A DNA stretch of 48,599 bases from an uncultured beta proteobacterium (GTDB taxonomy: Bacteria; Pseudomonadota; Gammaproteobacteria; Burkholderiales; Burkholderiaceae_B): assembly GCA_903865015.1 (NCBI GenBank), contig CAIPID010000329.1:1-48599 (forward strand), in the 5' to 3' direction. The position numbers and the translations under genes are program-made. Below, piece by piece: positions 1 through 9,858 of the stretch. Numbering within the stretch: the stretch's first letter is position 1; every line of letters starts with the position of its first letter. Under the pieces are notes generated by a model, which saw only the letters and a program-made list of their open reading frames with translations, did no database searches and was not told the DNA's origin.

Positions 1-653
1 GACAGACTTTGCATGGCACTGCGTGCGCGACGTAAATCTTTATGGGGCGCATCGACGATCAGGTTTGTATTGGTTGGATCATGGATGGTGGTGATCTGAC
101 CGTGTCGAATACCGATTGCTTCGTGTACGACCTTAACAACAGGGGCTAGGCAGTTTGTCGTACAGGATGCCGCGGTCACAATCTTATGTTTTGAAGGATC
201 GTAGAGGTGTTCATTGACACCGACAACAATATTCAGCACATCACCGACTTTCACTGGCGCCGCGACAATCACGCGTTTAGCTCCACGGTCCAGATGCCCC
301 TCTATTGTCTCGGGTGTTAAAAACTTACCCGTACATTCGAGCACAACCTCCACACCCAGATCGCCCCAGGGGATCTCCACTGGCGTTGCAAAAGAAGTAA
401 ACCGTACATTTTTACTGCCGATACGGATTGCAGAGTCACTTTCAGCTTCGATGTCTTCGCGCCAGCGTCCCTGGACGGAGTCAAACGCGAGTAAATGCGC
501 GGTCGCGGCGGCACCGCCTTTGATCTCGTTCAGATGGACAATCTCTAGGCGATTGCCAGCGCGTGGATCATCAGGTTGACGCTCTGCTGCGCCAAAGGCT
601 GCACGCAATGCCAGACGACCAATGCGGCCCATGCCATTAATGCCAACTTTCAT
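1..653 (-). CDS. Type I glyceraldehyde-3-phosphate dehydrogenase, ArsJ-associated type (3' end cut by window edge)
   Basis: Open minus-strand frame from ATG at 653 not in the ORF track; translation [21 protein letters not shown]...[26 protein letters not shown]...[18 protein letters not shown]; active-site Cys motif SCTTNC; 11 bp downstream of an arsR-type gene. Confidence 0.85.
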   Translation of the reverse strand, partial: MKVGINGMGRIGRLALRAAFGAAERQPDDPRAGNRLEIVHLNEIKGGAAATAHLLAFDSVQGRWREDIEAESDSAIRIGSKNVRFTSFATPVEIPWGDLGVEVVLECTGKFLTPETIEGHLDRGAKRVIVAAPVKVGDVLNIVVGVNEHLYDPSKHKIVTAASCTTNCLAPVVKVVHEAIGIRHGQITTIHDPTNTNLIVDAPHKDLRRARSAMQSL

Positions 654-664
654 TATTTTTTCCT

Positions 665-991
665 TTAACACTTGCAAGTGATTATGGTGGTGTCGAGGCA
701 GGGTTCGCCTTGACAGCAGTTATCAGTTAAATAGGCGAGTAGGCCATTCATGTTTTCAACCTGCGCTCTGTAGATCAGGTTGCGACCATCGCGCTCTTGG
801 AGGACCAGTCCCGCGTTGAGTAACTCTTTGAGGTGAAAAGAAAGCGTTGCAGGTGCCACTTCAAACGCCTCGCCTAAGGCGCCAGGGGTCATGCCTTGCT
901 TGCCGGCAACGATCAGTTGCCTGAATACCCTGAGCCGGTTGGGCTGGGCCAAAGCGGATAGGGCTTTGATGACTGCCGATTCTTCCATCAT
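665..991 (-). CDS. arsR: ArsR/SmtB-family arsenic-responsive repressor
   Basis: 108 aa winged-helix HTH ([13 protein letters not shown]...[18 protein letters not shown]) with Cys-rich C-terminus NCCQGEPC...CKC. Confidence 0.9.
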   Translation of the reverse strand: MMEESAVIKALSALAQPNRLRVFRQLIVAGKQGMTPGALGEAFEVAPATLSFHLKELLNAGLVLQERDGRNLIYRAQVENMNGLLAYLTDNCCQGEPCLDTTIITCKC

Positions 992-999
992 GGGATCTT

Positions 1000-1032
1000 A
1001 TATTTCGATAAAACTACGATAATCGAAGTATA
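1000..1032 (-). promoter_or_regulatory. Candidate ArsR operator upstream of arsR
   Basis: Imperfect inverted repeat ATATTTCGAT-N12-ATCGAAGTATA immediately 5' of the arsR start. Confidence 0.5.
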
Positions 1033-1097
1033 TGACTGATTGATGACAAAATCAGTACGTTTTACCCGTATTTTTATTTGTTCTTTTATCCGAACTA

Positions 1098-2054
1098 CTA
1101 TCGTTGGGACGCTGCGCAGTGCAGTTGTTCGACGCGTGCAATGACTTGCTCCACCGCAGTGGGTGACAGCGAATCGACGACCACTCTGCCGGGCAGGCTG
1201 CGCAGCCAGGTTATTTGGCGTTTCGCTAACTGGCGGGTTGCGGCGATGGCTTGTTCGCGGGCTTGCGCCGGTGTGATTTCTCCGTCGAGCATCGACCAGT
1301 ACTGTCGGTAGCCAACACAGCGCACGGATGGCAGTCCAACGTGCAGATCTTTTCGCTGATGCAGTGCGCGGACTTCATCAATTAATCCTGCTTGCAACAT
1401 CTGATCGAAGCGTTGTTCGATACGGGTGTGCAAGACGCTGCGATCACAGGGCTCCAGACTAATCGTGACGGTTGGGACGGGAGCATCGGTTTGTTGCGCC
1501 TCGCCTAACAATTCAGACATGGGTGTGCCGCTAATACGCCAGATTTCCAGTGCGCGCCCAACCCGTTGACTGTCATTAGGCGCTAATCTGGCTGCGGTAA
1601 CCGGGTCAATTTCAGCAAGCTTCGTATGCATGGCCGGCCAACCGATCGCGACTGCTTGTGCCTCGAGTTCAGCGCGGATTTCAGGGTTGGCAGTCGGCAA
1701 GTTATTGAGCCCATCGCGCAAGGTCTTGAAATAAAGCATCGTGCCGCCTGCAAGCAGAGGCAGATGACCGCGTGCGCGAATTTCTGCGGCACATTGCAGC
1801 GCATCGCGTCTGAACGCAGCTGCAGAATAAGACTCTGCGGGATCGCGAATATCCAACAGATGGTGTTTGATGACTTGTTGTTCAGCTAAAGACGGTTTGG
1901 CTGTACCGATATCCATGCCGCGGTAAATCGTCGCGGAGTCGACATTGATGATTTCAGTCGGCCAGCGCTGTGCGATCGCGCAGGCGATGGCGCTTTTGCC
2001 GGAGGCAGTAGGACCTGCCAGACATATCAGCGGTGTGTCAGATTGCTCGGTCAT
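1098..2054 (-). CDS. miaA: tRNA dimethylallyltransferase
   Basis: P-loop [33 protein letters not shown]; likely start MTEQSD at 2054, giving an ATGA overlap with the mutL stop. Confidence 0.95.
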   Translation of the reverse strand: MTEQSDTPLICLAGPTASGKSAIACAIAQRWPTEIINVDSATIYRGMDIGTAKPSLAEQQVIKHHLLDIRDPAESYSAAAFRRDALQCAAEIRARGHLPLLAGGTMLYFKTLRDGLNNLPTANPEIRAELEAQAVAIGWPAMHTKLAEIDPVTAARLAPNDSQRVGRALEIWRISGTPMSELLGEAQQTDAPVPTVTISLEPCDRSVLHTRIEQRFDQMLQAGLIDEVRALHQRKDLHVGLPSVRCVGYRQYWSMLDGEITPAQAREQAIAATRQLAKRQITWLRSLPGRVVVDSLSPTAVEQVIARVEQLHCAASQR

Positions 2055-3880
2055 TGTCCGCGTAAGAACAGCTTGTCCAGATCCGATACATTCCAGTGCA
2101 CCCAAGTGGGACGACCGTGATTGCATTGATCGGCACGTTCCGTTTGTTCCATCTGTCTGAGCAGACCATTCATCTCTTCGATGGTTAATTGGCGATTGGC
2201 GCGCACAGCGCCATGACAGGCCATGGTTGCCAATAAGGTGTTGCGCTGTTCAGTCAGTAATCTACTCGCACCGACCTGATCGAGATCGCGTAATACACCG
2301 CGTGCCAGCGCTTCCAGGTCGCCACGGGCGAGCATCGCGGGGACGGCGCGAAGTGTCATGGATTGAGGGCCTGCAGCCGCCATTTCAAAGCCCAGCCCGA
2401 GTAGTTGCTCGTGATGTTCTTGGGCGAGTGCCAATTCTTTTTCTGTGACGCGAAACACAACCGGAACTAATAGGGTTTGTTGCGGAAGTGTGTGTTCTTC
2501 AAGGGCATGCTTCAGCTGTTCGTACACGACCCGCTCATGGGCCGCGTGCATATCAATCAGCGCAAGTCCTTTGGATGTTTGTGACAGGATGTAGATGCCA
2601 TGCACTTGCGCCAAAGCCCGCCCAAGCGGCCAGGTGGCGGGCTCTTCGTTGAGCGGCTGATAGAGGGGTTGCCATTGCGCAGGCGTCAGAGCCGGGGCTT
2701 GCGCACCGAGATAGCTGGGGGCATTGTTCTCGCGCAGATGCAGTGGCTGCTGCGCAACCGATTGCCAGGAATAGGGGGCTGAAGTGTTGCTGCCTGATGG
2801 TTGAGCGTTACCCGAGTAATTTGCTGCGCTCGCAGGGTTGAACGCAGCACCCGCAGTCTGATGCGTCGCGGGCGCTATATAACCCCCCGTGCCTGCCGTG
2901 CCCGACAGCGCTTGCGTCACGGTATGCGAAACAAAACGATATACAGCACCACTATCGCGGAATCTGACTTCGTGCTTGGCAGGATGTACGTTGACATCCA
3001 CTGCAGCAGGATCTATCTGCAGGAATAATACAAAAGCCGGTTGGCGGTCACCATGCAAAACATCGGCATAGGCACTGCGTATCGCATGCGAAACAGTGCG
3101 GTCTTTGACATGTCTGCCATTCACGTACAAGAACTGACGGTCCGCGCGCGCGCGAGAGGCGGTAGGGCGCGTCACGACTCCGAGCAAGGAAATCAGACCG
3201 CCCTGAGCATTCACCTCAATGCCGTGTTCATTGAACTCGTCACCCAATACATCGCTGATACGTTGCAGAGCAGAGGCTGGGAGCCATTGCCGCACGGCTC
3301 GGTCGTTATGAAAAACTCTGAAACCTACTTCAGGAAATGCAAGCGCGATTCTTTCGATCGCATCGATGCAGTGGCCAAATTCTGTGGCCTCAGCACGTAA
3401 AAATTTTCTGCGTGCGGGGACTTGATCAAATAAATATTTCACATCAACCGTGGTGCCTAACGCACCCGCTGCAGCAATAGGCTCGGCCATGCCAGACTCG
3501 TAACTCCAGGCGTGCGTAGCCTCGCGTGTACGGGAGGTCAGTGTGAGTTGCGCAACCGAGGCGATAGAGGCGAGCGCCTCTCCCCTGAATCCCATTGAGA
3601 AGACGGATTCAAGTTCGGTGAGAGAGGATATTTTGCTTGTCGCATGACGGGTCAGTGCGAGTGATAACTCGCTGGCTTCGATGCCACCACCATCGTCAAT
3701 CACTGCAATGCGTCGAATGCCGCCCGCCTCAAGTCTGACCTCGATGATTTGTGATCCAGCATCAACAGCATTTTCTACTAATTCTTTGAGCACCGAAGCT
3801 GGACGTTCGATGACTTCGCCGGCAGCGATCTGGCTAATGAGTAAGTCGGGTAACTGCGCAATGGGGCGGCGGGTAGACAT
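2051..3880 (-). CDS. mutL: DNA mismatch repair protein MutL
   Basis: 609 aa; [48 protein letters not shown]-terminal [18 protein letters not shown]. Confidence 0.97.
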   Translation of the reverse strand: MSTRRPIAQLPDLLISQIAAGEVIERPASVLKELVENAVDAGSQIIEVRLEAGGIRRIAVIDDGGGIEASELSLALTRHATSKISSLTELESVFSMGFRGEALASIASVAQLTLTSRTREATHAWSYESGMAEPIAAAGALGTTVDVKYLFDQVPARRKFLRAEATEFGHCIDAIERIALAFPEVGFRVFHNDRAVRQWLPASALQRISDVLGDEFNEHGIEVNAQGGLISLLGVVTRPTASRARADRQFLYVNGRHVKDRTVSHAIRSAYADVLHGDRQPAFVLFLQIDPAAVDVNVHPAKHEVRFRDSGAVYRFVSHTVTQALSGTAGTGGYIAPATHQTAGAAFNPASAANYSGNAQPSGSNTSAPYSWQSVAQQPLHLRENNAPSYLGAQAPALTPAQWQPLYQPLNEEPATWPLGRALAQVHGIYILSQTSKGLALIDMHAAHERVVYEQLKHALEEHTLPQQTLLVPVVFRVTEKELALAQEHHEQLLGLGFEMAAAGPQSMTLRAVPAMLARGDLEALARGVLRDLDQVGASRLLTEQRNTLLATMACHGAVRANRQLTIEEMNGLLRQMEQTERADQCNHGRPTWVHWNVSDLDKLFLRGQ

Positions 3881-3964
3881 AGGAGCCAGGACAGCTGTGA
3901 ATACTATATTTTAGGGCTTGTTGGCGTCTGATGCTCCGGAGCTCGAGAATGATGTCCGGATGAA

Positions 3965-5329
3965 TCAGCCTGCTGAAGCCAGATGAGGGTTGGCCGTGAA
4001 GAATCGACGAATACCGCCATGCAGGGCCGCAGCGAATTTTTCCTGATCCGCGCCGCTGCGCAACATGCGTTCTTCTTCAGGATTGCTGATGAATGCGGTT
4101 TCGACCAGGATTGAAGGCATATCGGGTGCTTTAAGCACGGCGAATGCAGCTTGCTCAACCTGAGGTTTATGGAGTCGATAAACGTTTTTTAAATCATCTA
4201 GCACGCTGTCTCCGACTTTGACTGAGTCTTTGATCTGCGCAGAGGTAGAGAGGTCGAGCAGGATTTTGGCGAGCTGCCGATCCTGGACCTGGAGGTTAAT
4301 ACCGCCAATCAGATCGGCTGCATTTTCTTTGTCGGCCAGCCATCTCGCCGCCGAGCTTGATGCGCCACTCGATGACAGAACGTAAACAGAACTGCCACCA
4401 GCGGTCGGACGTACAAAAGCGTCAGCGTGAATCGATACAAACAGATCGGCTTTGACCCGACGTGCTTTTTCAACACGTACATGCAACGGTACAAAGTAAT
4501 CGCCATCACGCGTCAGGTAAGCGCGCATACCTGGCGTTGCATCAATACGGGCTTTGAGTTTTTGAGCTATTTGCAGCACAACGTCTTTTTCGCGCGTACC
4601 GCCTTTGCCAATCGCACCAGGATCCTCGCCGCCGTGCCCTGGGTCGAGCGCGACCGTGATCACACGGCTACGGCGACCAAGCTTAGGTGATTCTGTTTGG
4701 GAGCTGGCAGCTGGTGGGCTGACGCTATCTGGTAACACTGGCAGGCTGGCCATGCCAGTACCTTTAGGATTACGTCCGATATCCTCAAGAATACGTGCGA
4801 GCGGATCTTCTTCGTTTTTCTGTGGCTGCTTTTTGAGCAGTGCACTCAAAGGATCCTGGGCGACTTTGGGGTATAAGTCGAGCACGAGTCTGTATTTGTA
4901 ATCACCCACTGGTTTCAAGGTGAATACCTGTGGTGCGATAGCTTGCTTGAGGTCAAACACAAGACGCACTATGTTGGGGCGATTTTGAGCGACTCTCAAC
5001 GAACTGATGTAAGGGTCGTCAGTTCTGACTTTACGCACCAGATCATTGAGAGCGGGGCTCATATCTAGCCCGGTGATATCCACCACCATACGGTGCGGAG
5101 CTTCGAGTGTGAAGTGTTCTGCTTTGAGTTCGCTGTCGAGCTCTAGTGTGACGCGGGTGTATTCATCCGCGGGCCAGGTGCGAACGGCTAACAGGCGCGA
5201 AGCCATGGCGATACGGGGTATGACAGGCAGGAGTAACAAAGTGCTGGCCGCACCCAAGAGAGCGCGGCGATTCGGCGCTTTCAGCTGGGTTGTGATGTGG
5301 CCCTTTTCAGGGTTAACGCGGTGAGCCAT
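3965..5329 (-). CDS. amiC: N-acetylmuramoyl-L-alanine amidase (AMIN + Amidase_3), AmiC-like, twin-Arg-like signal
   Basis: NRRALLGAASTLLLLPVIP leader; ITVALDPGHGGEDPGAIG, SIHADAF, ILVETAFISNPEEERML. Confidence 0.9.
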   Translation of the reverse strand: MAHRVNPEKGHITTQLKAPNRRALLGAASTLLLLPVIPRIAMASRLLAVRTWPADEYTRVTLELDSELKAEHFTLEAPHRMVVDITGLDMSPALNDLVRKVRTDDPYISSLRVAQNRPNIVRLVFDLKQAIAPQVFTLKPVGDYKYRLVLDLYPKVAQDPLSALLKKQPQKNEEDPLARILEDIGRNPKGTGMASLPVLPDSVSPPAASSQTESPKLGRRSRVITVALDPGHGGEDPGAIGKGGTREKDVVLQIAQKLKARIDATPGMRAYLTRDGDYFVPLHVRVEKARRVKADLFVSIHADAFVRPTAGGSSVYVLSSSGASSSAARWLADKENAADLIGGINLQVQDRQLAKILLDLSTSAQIKDSVKVGDSVLDDLKNVYRLHKPQVEQAAFAVLKAPDMPSILVETAFISNPEEERMLRSGADQEKFAAALHGGIRRFFTANPHLASAG

Positions 5330-5823
5330 TTGAGGCCTTTTTCAGTCAGAGCACTTAGCGTGGCATGCCGTCCTGTAGGAAGGTATGTCAACTCAATAAA
5401 CATATCCGGATCGCTCAATAAATCAGCGGCACGTTCGGGCCATTCAATCAAAACGAGTACGTTTTCTCGCAATATATCCCTAAATCCAGCGTCTAACCAT
5501 TCTGATGGGTCGCTAAATCTATAAAAATCAAGATGATACAAGTATAAATTAGAAACAGCATAAGATTCAAGTAGCGCGTAACTTGGACTTTTAATTCGCC
5601 CTGTGACGCCACATTCACGTAAAAAAGAGCGGGCTAAGGAAGTTTTTCCTGCTCCGAGTTCGCCTTTTAAGTGAATCCTGCCGCCCGCATCAGGACCGGG
5701 AGTTAGGGCACCCTCAGCGTTCAAACGTAAATCGGCCGCAATCTGAGCGAGCTCTTGCCCGAGGGTATCTGTTGCCAACTCGTCGGCCAGATCTAGTTCA
5801 ATGACGTGTAATGGGGTGCTCAT
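5281..5823 (-). CDS. tsaE: tRNA threonylcarbamoyladenosine biosynthesis ATPase TsaE
   Basis: HLKGELGAGKTSLARSFLRECGVTGRIKSPSYALLESY, LYHLDFYR; overlaps amiC start by 49 nt. Confidence 0.92.
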   Translation of the reverse strand: MSTPLHVIELDLADELATDTLGQELAQIAADLRLNAEGALTPGPDAGGRIHLKGELGAGKTSLARSFLRECGVTGRIKSPSYALLESYAVSNLYLYHLDFYRFSDPSEWLDAGFRDILRENVLVLIEWPERAADLLSDPDMFIELTYLPTGRHATLSALTEKGLKWLTALTLKRATSQPS

Positions 5824-5830
5824 AGCCATC

Positions 5831-6724
5831 TCAAGATGCAATTAAAAGCCAAAAGGGGATCGTTATCGCAGCAATGGGTGTGCCGATCGTGATAATCAGA
5901 CTGACCAGACGGCCGTCCCCACCCATTCGCATCGCCATGACGTAGGCTGCAGTGGCTGGCGGCATTGCTGCAAATAACACCAGCATTTGCCGTTTGACGG
6001 GGTCAAGATTAAGCCAGATGGCAATCAGCCAAGCACAAGCAGGCAAGGCAATGAGTTTGACCGCGAGAATCCAGGCTACCAGAGAGAACTTTGTCTGGCC
6101 TGGCTGCCATATCAGACTTGCGCCAACACACATGATACCAAGAGCAATGGCAGCAGCGCCAAGGCGTGCAAGTAATGTATCAATCGGAGCTGGCAGCTCA
6201 AGGCCTGCGATATTGCATACGACCCCAAGCACGGTCGACATCAGAAGAGGATTGCGTAACAAAGCACCTGCGAAATTTTTCCCTTGATGGCGGGCAAGGG
6301 AATAGACCGCAGCAAAGTTAACCATCGGCACGGCAAATCCGACAATCAGGGCCATCGTTGATTGTCCACTTGCTCCCGCCAGACTGGGCGCGATCGCTAA
6401 CGCGATGTAAGTATTGAATCGATACCCGCACTGGGCGGCCGAGGCCATTGCAATGGGTGTTGCACGCAATAGGGGGCGTGCTAGCCAAGACAGCGCAATG
6501 CCAACAACGGCTACCGCGCTAGTCGCGATGAAAATATCCGCAGCGGTTCCCATGCTGATGGGCGTGCGCAAAATAGACTGGAACAGCAAGGCTGGAAATA
6601 AAACGTAATAGACGAGCTTTTCCAGTCCTGTAAAAAACTCGCGCGAAAAGCCGAGCTTGCGGTTGAGTAACCAGCCAAATGCAATTAATAGAAAGTCAGG
6701 CAGAACAAGCAGGGCAACAGACAT
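5831..6724 (-). CDS. AEC-family (auxin efflux carrier-like) transporter
   Basis: 297 aa multi-TM protein; FGWLLNRKLG, GLEKLVYYVLFPALLFQSILR typical of AEC permeases. Confidence 0.85.
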   Translation of the reverse strand: MSVALLVLPDFLLIAFGWLLNRKLGFSREFFTGLEKLVYYVLFPALLFQSILRTPISMGTAADIFIATSAVAVVGIALSWLARPLLRATPIAMASAAQCGYRFNTYIALAIAPSLAGASGQSTMALIVGFAVPMVNFAAVYSLARHQGKNFAGALLRNPLLMSTVLGVVCNIAGLELPAPIDTLLARLGAAAIALGIMCVGASLIWQPGQTKFSLVAWILAVKLIALPACAWLIAIWLNLDPVKRQMLVLFAAMPPATAAYVMAMRMGGDGRLVSLIITIGTPIAAITIPFWLLIAS

Positions 6725-6812
6725 GGGTCAGGGTCGTTATTGTTTGTGCAATGCTACTATTGTGACTCATCCTATATAAGCTCGCTGATCGCGGGCTTAT
6801 TTATTGTGCCGG

Positions 6813-6831
6813 CACTTGTTAAACACAAGTG
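6813..6831. repeat. Perfect inverted repeat in the AEC/Bug divergent region
   Basis: CACTTGT-TAAAC-ACAAGTG, 7-bp arms, about 30 nt before the ATG at 6861. Confidence 0.6.
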
Positions 6832-6860
6832 TTTCTTCGGCGTTTGTTTCTGAGGACCCC

Positions 6861-7838
6861 ATGAAGAAAATCAATTTTATCGCCGCAGCGCTCTCGTTAG
6901 CTGCGCTCGCCGCATCACCTTTTGCGCTCGCTCAATCTTACCCAACCAAACCAATCCGCGTCATCGTGCCTTTCGCACCTGGCGGCTCGACCGACATCAT
7001 CGCTCGTCTGGTGACGCAACGCATGTCTCAAGAGCTTGGCCAACCTGTTGTGGTTGAAAACAAAGCGGGTGCTGGCGGTGCAATCGGTGCCGGAGAGGGC
7101 GCGCGCGCGACCCCTGATGGCTATACCTTGTCCATCGCGACAGTCTCAACGATGGCTGTGCTCCCTGCATGCCGTCCTAAAGATCTGCCCTATAACCCGA
7201 TCAAGGATTTTGCTCCGGTTACTAACTTTGCCAACACAGCAAACGTCATTTCTGTGAATCCAAAGTTTCCGGCCAATGACATGAAGTCCTTTATTGAGGA
7301 ATTGAAAAAGAACCCTGGCAAATATGCTTATGGCAGCTCAGGCACTTGCAGCGTGCTGCATTTGTTCGGAGAGGCTTTTAAAATGGCTACGGGTACTGAT
7401 ATCGTGCACGTACCTTATAAGGGAGCGGGTCCTGCTCTGGCTGATGCCGTAGGCGGTCAGGTTCAGATCCTGTTTGATAATTTGCCATCTTCCATGTCGC
7501 AGATTCAGGCTGGTAAGTTGCGCCCAATCGCGATCGCCTGGGACAAGCGCATCGACTCGATGAAAGATGTGCCAACTCTCGCTGAAGTCGGTTACCCACA
7601 GCTGAATCAACCGGTCTGGTATGGCCTCTTGGCACCACGCGGAACACCTCCTGAAATTATTAATAAACTCAGGGATGCTGCCGTGATTGCACTCAAGGAC
7701 CCGCGCGTCATCAAGGTCCTCGAAGAGCAGGGCTCGCTCGCCTCAGGTAATACGCCAGAGGAATTCGCCCGCGAAATCAAGGCGCAGTATGACTGGGCCC
7801 AGGACGTGGTGAAAACACAAAAGATCGAATTTAATTAG
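6861..7838 (+). CDS. Bug/TctC-family tripartite tricarboxylate transporter substrate-binding protein
   Basis: Signal peptide MKKINFIAAALSLAALAASPFALA then SYPTKPIRVIVPFAPGGSTDIIARLV; GPALADAVGGQVQILFDNLPSSM. Confidence 0.93.
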   Translation: MKKINFIAAALSLAALAASPFALAQSYPTKPIRVIVPFAPGGSTDIIARLVTQRMSQELGQPVVVENKAGAGGAIGAGEGARATPDGYTLSIATVSTMAVLPACRPKDLPYNPIKDFAPVTNFANTANVISVNPKFPANDMKSFIEELKKNPGKYAYGSSGTCSVLHLFGEAFKMATGTDIVHVPYKGAGPALADAVGGQVQILFDNLPSSMSQIQAGKLRPIAIAWDKRIDSMKDVPTLAEVGYPQLNQPVWYGLLAPRGTPPEIINKLRDAAVIALKDPRVIKVLEEQGSLASGNTPEEFAREIKAQYDWAQDVVKTQKIEFN

Positions 7839-7854
7839 TTCATCTGAAACCTAT

Positions 7855-8754
7855 ATGGCGAATGAAGAATCCGCGTCGATTACGGAGTTTATAGATGCCG
7901 TCTGGCTAGAAGACGGCTTGGCTGCCAATACGTTGTCGGCTTATCGTCGCGATCTTGTTGCTTTTGAACAGTGGTTGCAGCTTGAACGAAAAATTGCTCT
8001 TGATGCTGTTGTGACGGGTGATATCGAGTCGTGGTTCGCGGCACTGCATGCGACATCCAAGCCGAGCACGGCCAATCGTCGACTTGCAACGCTCAGACGT
8101 TATTTCCTGTGGGCGATTCGTCATCAACGTGTTTCGGTTGATCCCTGCTTGCAAATGGTGACTGCCCGTCAGCCTTTACGCATCCCTAAAACACTTTCCG
8201 AAGCCCAGGTCGAGGCCTTGTTGCAGCAGCCCCCCACGCATACTCCGCGAGGTTTGCGCGACCGCGCCATGTTGGAGGTGCTGTATGCAACTGGGCTACG
8301 CGTATCAGAACTTGTTTCCGTAGGCGTGTTGGATGTCAGTCTTTCCGATGGCGTGGTGCGTGTTGTGCAGGGCAAAGGCGGGAAAGATCGCTTGGTGCCA
8401 CTCGGTGCCGAGGCGGCGCACTGGATCACAACATACATGAAAGAATCACGTCCGGAATTACTTGGCGCCCGAACAAGTCCGGCGTTGTTTATTACCGCGC
8501 GGGCGGCACCCATGACGCGTCAGTCCTTTTGGTTGCTCATTAAAAAATATGCCGTATTAGCGGGTGTCAGGGCGCCGCTTTCACCGCATGTGCTGAGACA
8601 CGCGTTTGCAACACATTTGCTCAATCATGGTGCCGATTTGCGCGTGGTCCAAATGCTCTTGGGACACTCGGATATCTCAACGACACAAATCTATACCCAC
8701 GTAGCGCGCGAAAGGCTCAAGAGCCTACATGCCGAGCATCATCCCCGCGGCTAA
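7855..8754 (+). CDS. xerD: Site-specific tyrosine recombinase XerD
   Basis: ATGLRVSELV, HVLRHAFATHLLNHGADLRVVQMLLGHSDISTTQIYTHV catalytic motifs; about 299 aa. Confidence 0.93.
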   Translation: MANEESASITEFIDAVWLEDGLAANTLSAYRRDLVAFEQWLQLERKIALDAVVTGDIESWFAALHATSKPSTANRRLATLRRYFLWAIRHQRVSVDPCLQMVTARQPLRIPKTLSEAQVEALLQQPPTHTPRGLRDRAMLEVLYATGLRVSELVSVGVLDVSLSDGVVRVVQGKGGKDRLVPLGAEAAHWITTYMKESRPELLGARTSPALFITARAAPMTRQSFWLLIKKYAVLAGVRAPLSPHVLRHAFATHLLNHGADLRVVQMLLGHSDISTTQIYTHVARERLKSLHAEHHPRG

Positions 8755-8776
8755 AGCTTGTTAAACTAGCAAACTT

Positions 8777-8852
8777 GCCGCCGTAACTCAGTGGATAGAG
8801 TACCTTCCTCCTAAGAAGGGAGTCGGACGTTCGATTCGTCTCGGCGGCACCA
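8777..8852 (+). tRNA. tRNA-Arg (anticodon CCU), CCA encoded
   Basis: GCCGCCG/CGGCGGC 7-bp acceptor stem, CCTTC-CTCCTAA-GAAGG anticodon arm, GTTCGATTC T arm, ACCA 3' end. Confidence 0.96.
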
Positions 8853-8889
8853 ATTCTCTGGCAGTAAAAAAACAAGGAATGGCATCTCT

Positions 8890-9717
8890 GTGTCTATTAA
8901 AACATCCCCCAAAAATTTTTCTATAAATAAACTAGGTGTTTGCCTGGCACTTTCCATGACAGCTCTTTTGTCTGGTTGCGCGACCGACCAGTCCGCTTTG
9001 GGTAACGGTACGAGCATCACAGCCTCAGACCCTGCGCGTATGACCAGAAGCGGTTTTTTATCAGATTACGCACGCCTGAAACCCACCAAATGGGGTGAGG
9101 GTATACAGTGCTGGAGTGAGCCTAATCTGAATGCATCAAACTACGACAAGGTTCTTGTTTCGCGCATTGTCGTCTCGATCGCACCTTCAAAAGAAAAAGA
9201 CAAAGAAGTCACCGTTGACCCAAGCGATTTGAAAGCCCTGACGGATTATTTCCATGCTGCTTTGATTAAAAGCCTCAAGCCACAGATGCAGATTGTCGAT
9301 AAAGCAGGCCCAGGGGTGGTCGTGATGCGTATCGCTTTGACTGATTTGGTTCCTACTCAGGTCCAGGATAGTATCGCGGGCACGCTTATTCCTTATGCGT
9401 TCGTGGTCGAGGCAAGCTCAGGCTCTGCAACCGGCAGGCCCGCAGGATCTACGCCTTACATGGGTGAAACGGGCATGGAAATGCAATTTCGCGATGGCGT
9501 GACGGGCGCCGTGCTGGCTGAGTGTCGGGATACGGAAATTGGTCGTAAATACGCTGCCGATATGAATAATGGCGTTGTTGGCGCAGCGCAAACATGGGCG
9601 AGCGGCTATTTGAATTCTTTCCAGCAATGGTCATACGCCAAAAATGCTTTTGATAAATGGGCCACACTGGTCGCCCAGCGCATGGCTGAAATGCGTGGAG
9701 TATCCGCCACCAAATAA
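8890..9717 (+). CDS. DUF3313-like lipoprotein (GTG start)
   Basis: Lipobox LLSGC; SGFLSDYARLKPT near the mature N-terminus. Confidence 0.7.
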   Translation: MSIKTSPKNFSINKLGVCLALSMTALLSGCATDQSALGNGTSITASDPARMTRSGFLSDYARLKPTKWGEGIQCWSEPNLNASNYDKVLVSRIVVSIAPSKEKDKEVTVDPSDLKALTDYFHAALIKSLKPQMQIVDKAGPGVVVMRIALTDLVPTQVQDSIAGTLIPYAFVVEASSGSATGRPAGSTPYMGETGMEMQFRDGVTGAVLAECRDTEIGRKYAADMNNGVVGAAQTWASGYLNSFQQWSYAKNAFDKWATLVAQRMAEMRGVSATK

Positions 9718-9753
9718 TGCGTTTTAAAAGTCGAAAGTACTTCACTACACGAG

Positions 9754-9775
9754 ACGGCCCTTTGGGGCCGTTTTT
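9754..9775 (+). terminator. Rho-independent terminator
   Basis: ACGGCCC-TTTG-GGGCCGT followed by a T run (TTTTT). Confidence 0.85.
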
Positions 9776-9858
9776 CGTTATGATGAGTCTATCCAGAGGC
9801 GTTCAATGACACCGTCGTCCGACTGTCACCCTAGGGATCCTGTTTGCCGTAGACCCTC

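Noticed and set aside
7855-8852. XerD next to tRNA-Arg as an integrase/attachment-site island
   Set aside because: The protein fits housekeeping XerD (about 299 aa), flanking genes are ordinary chromosomal genes and no direct repeat of the tRNA end was noticed.
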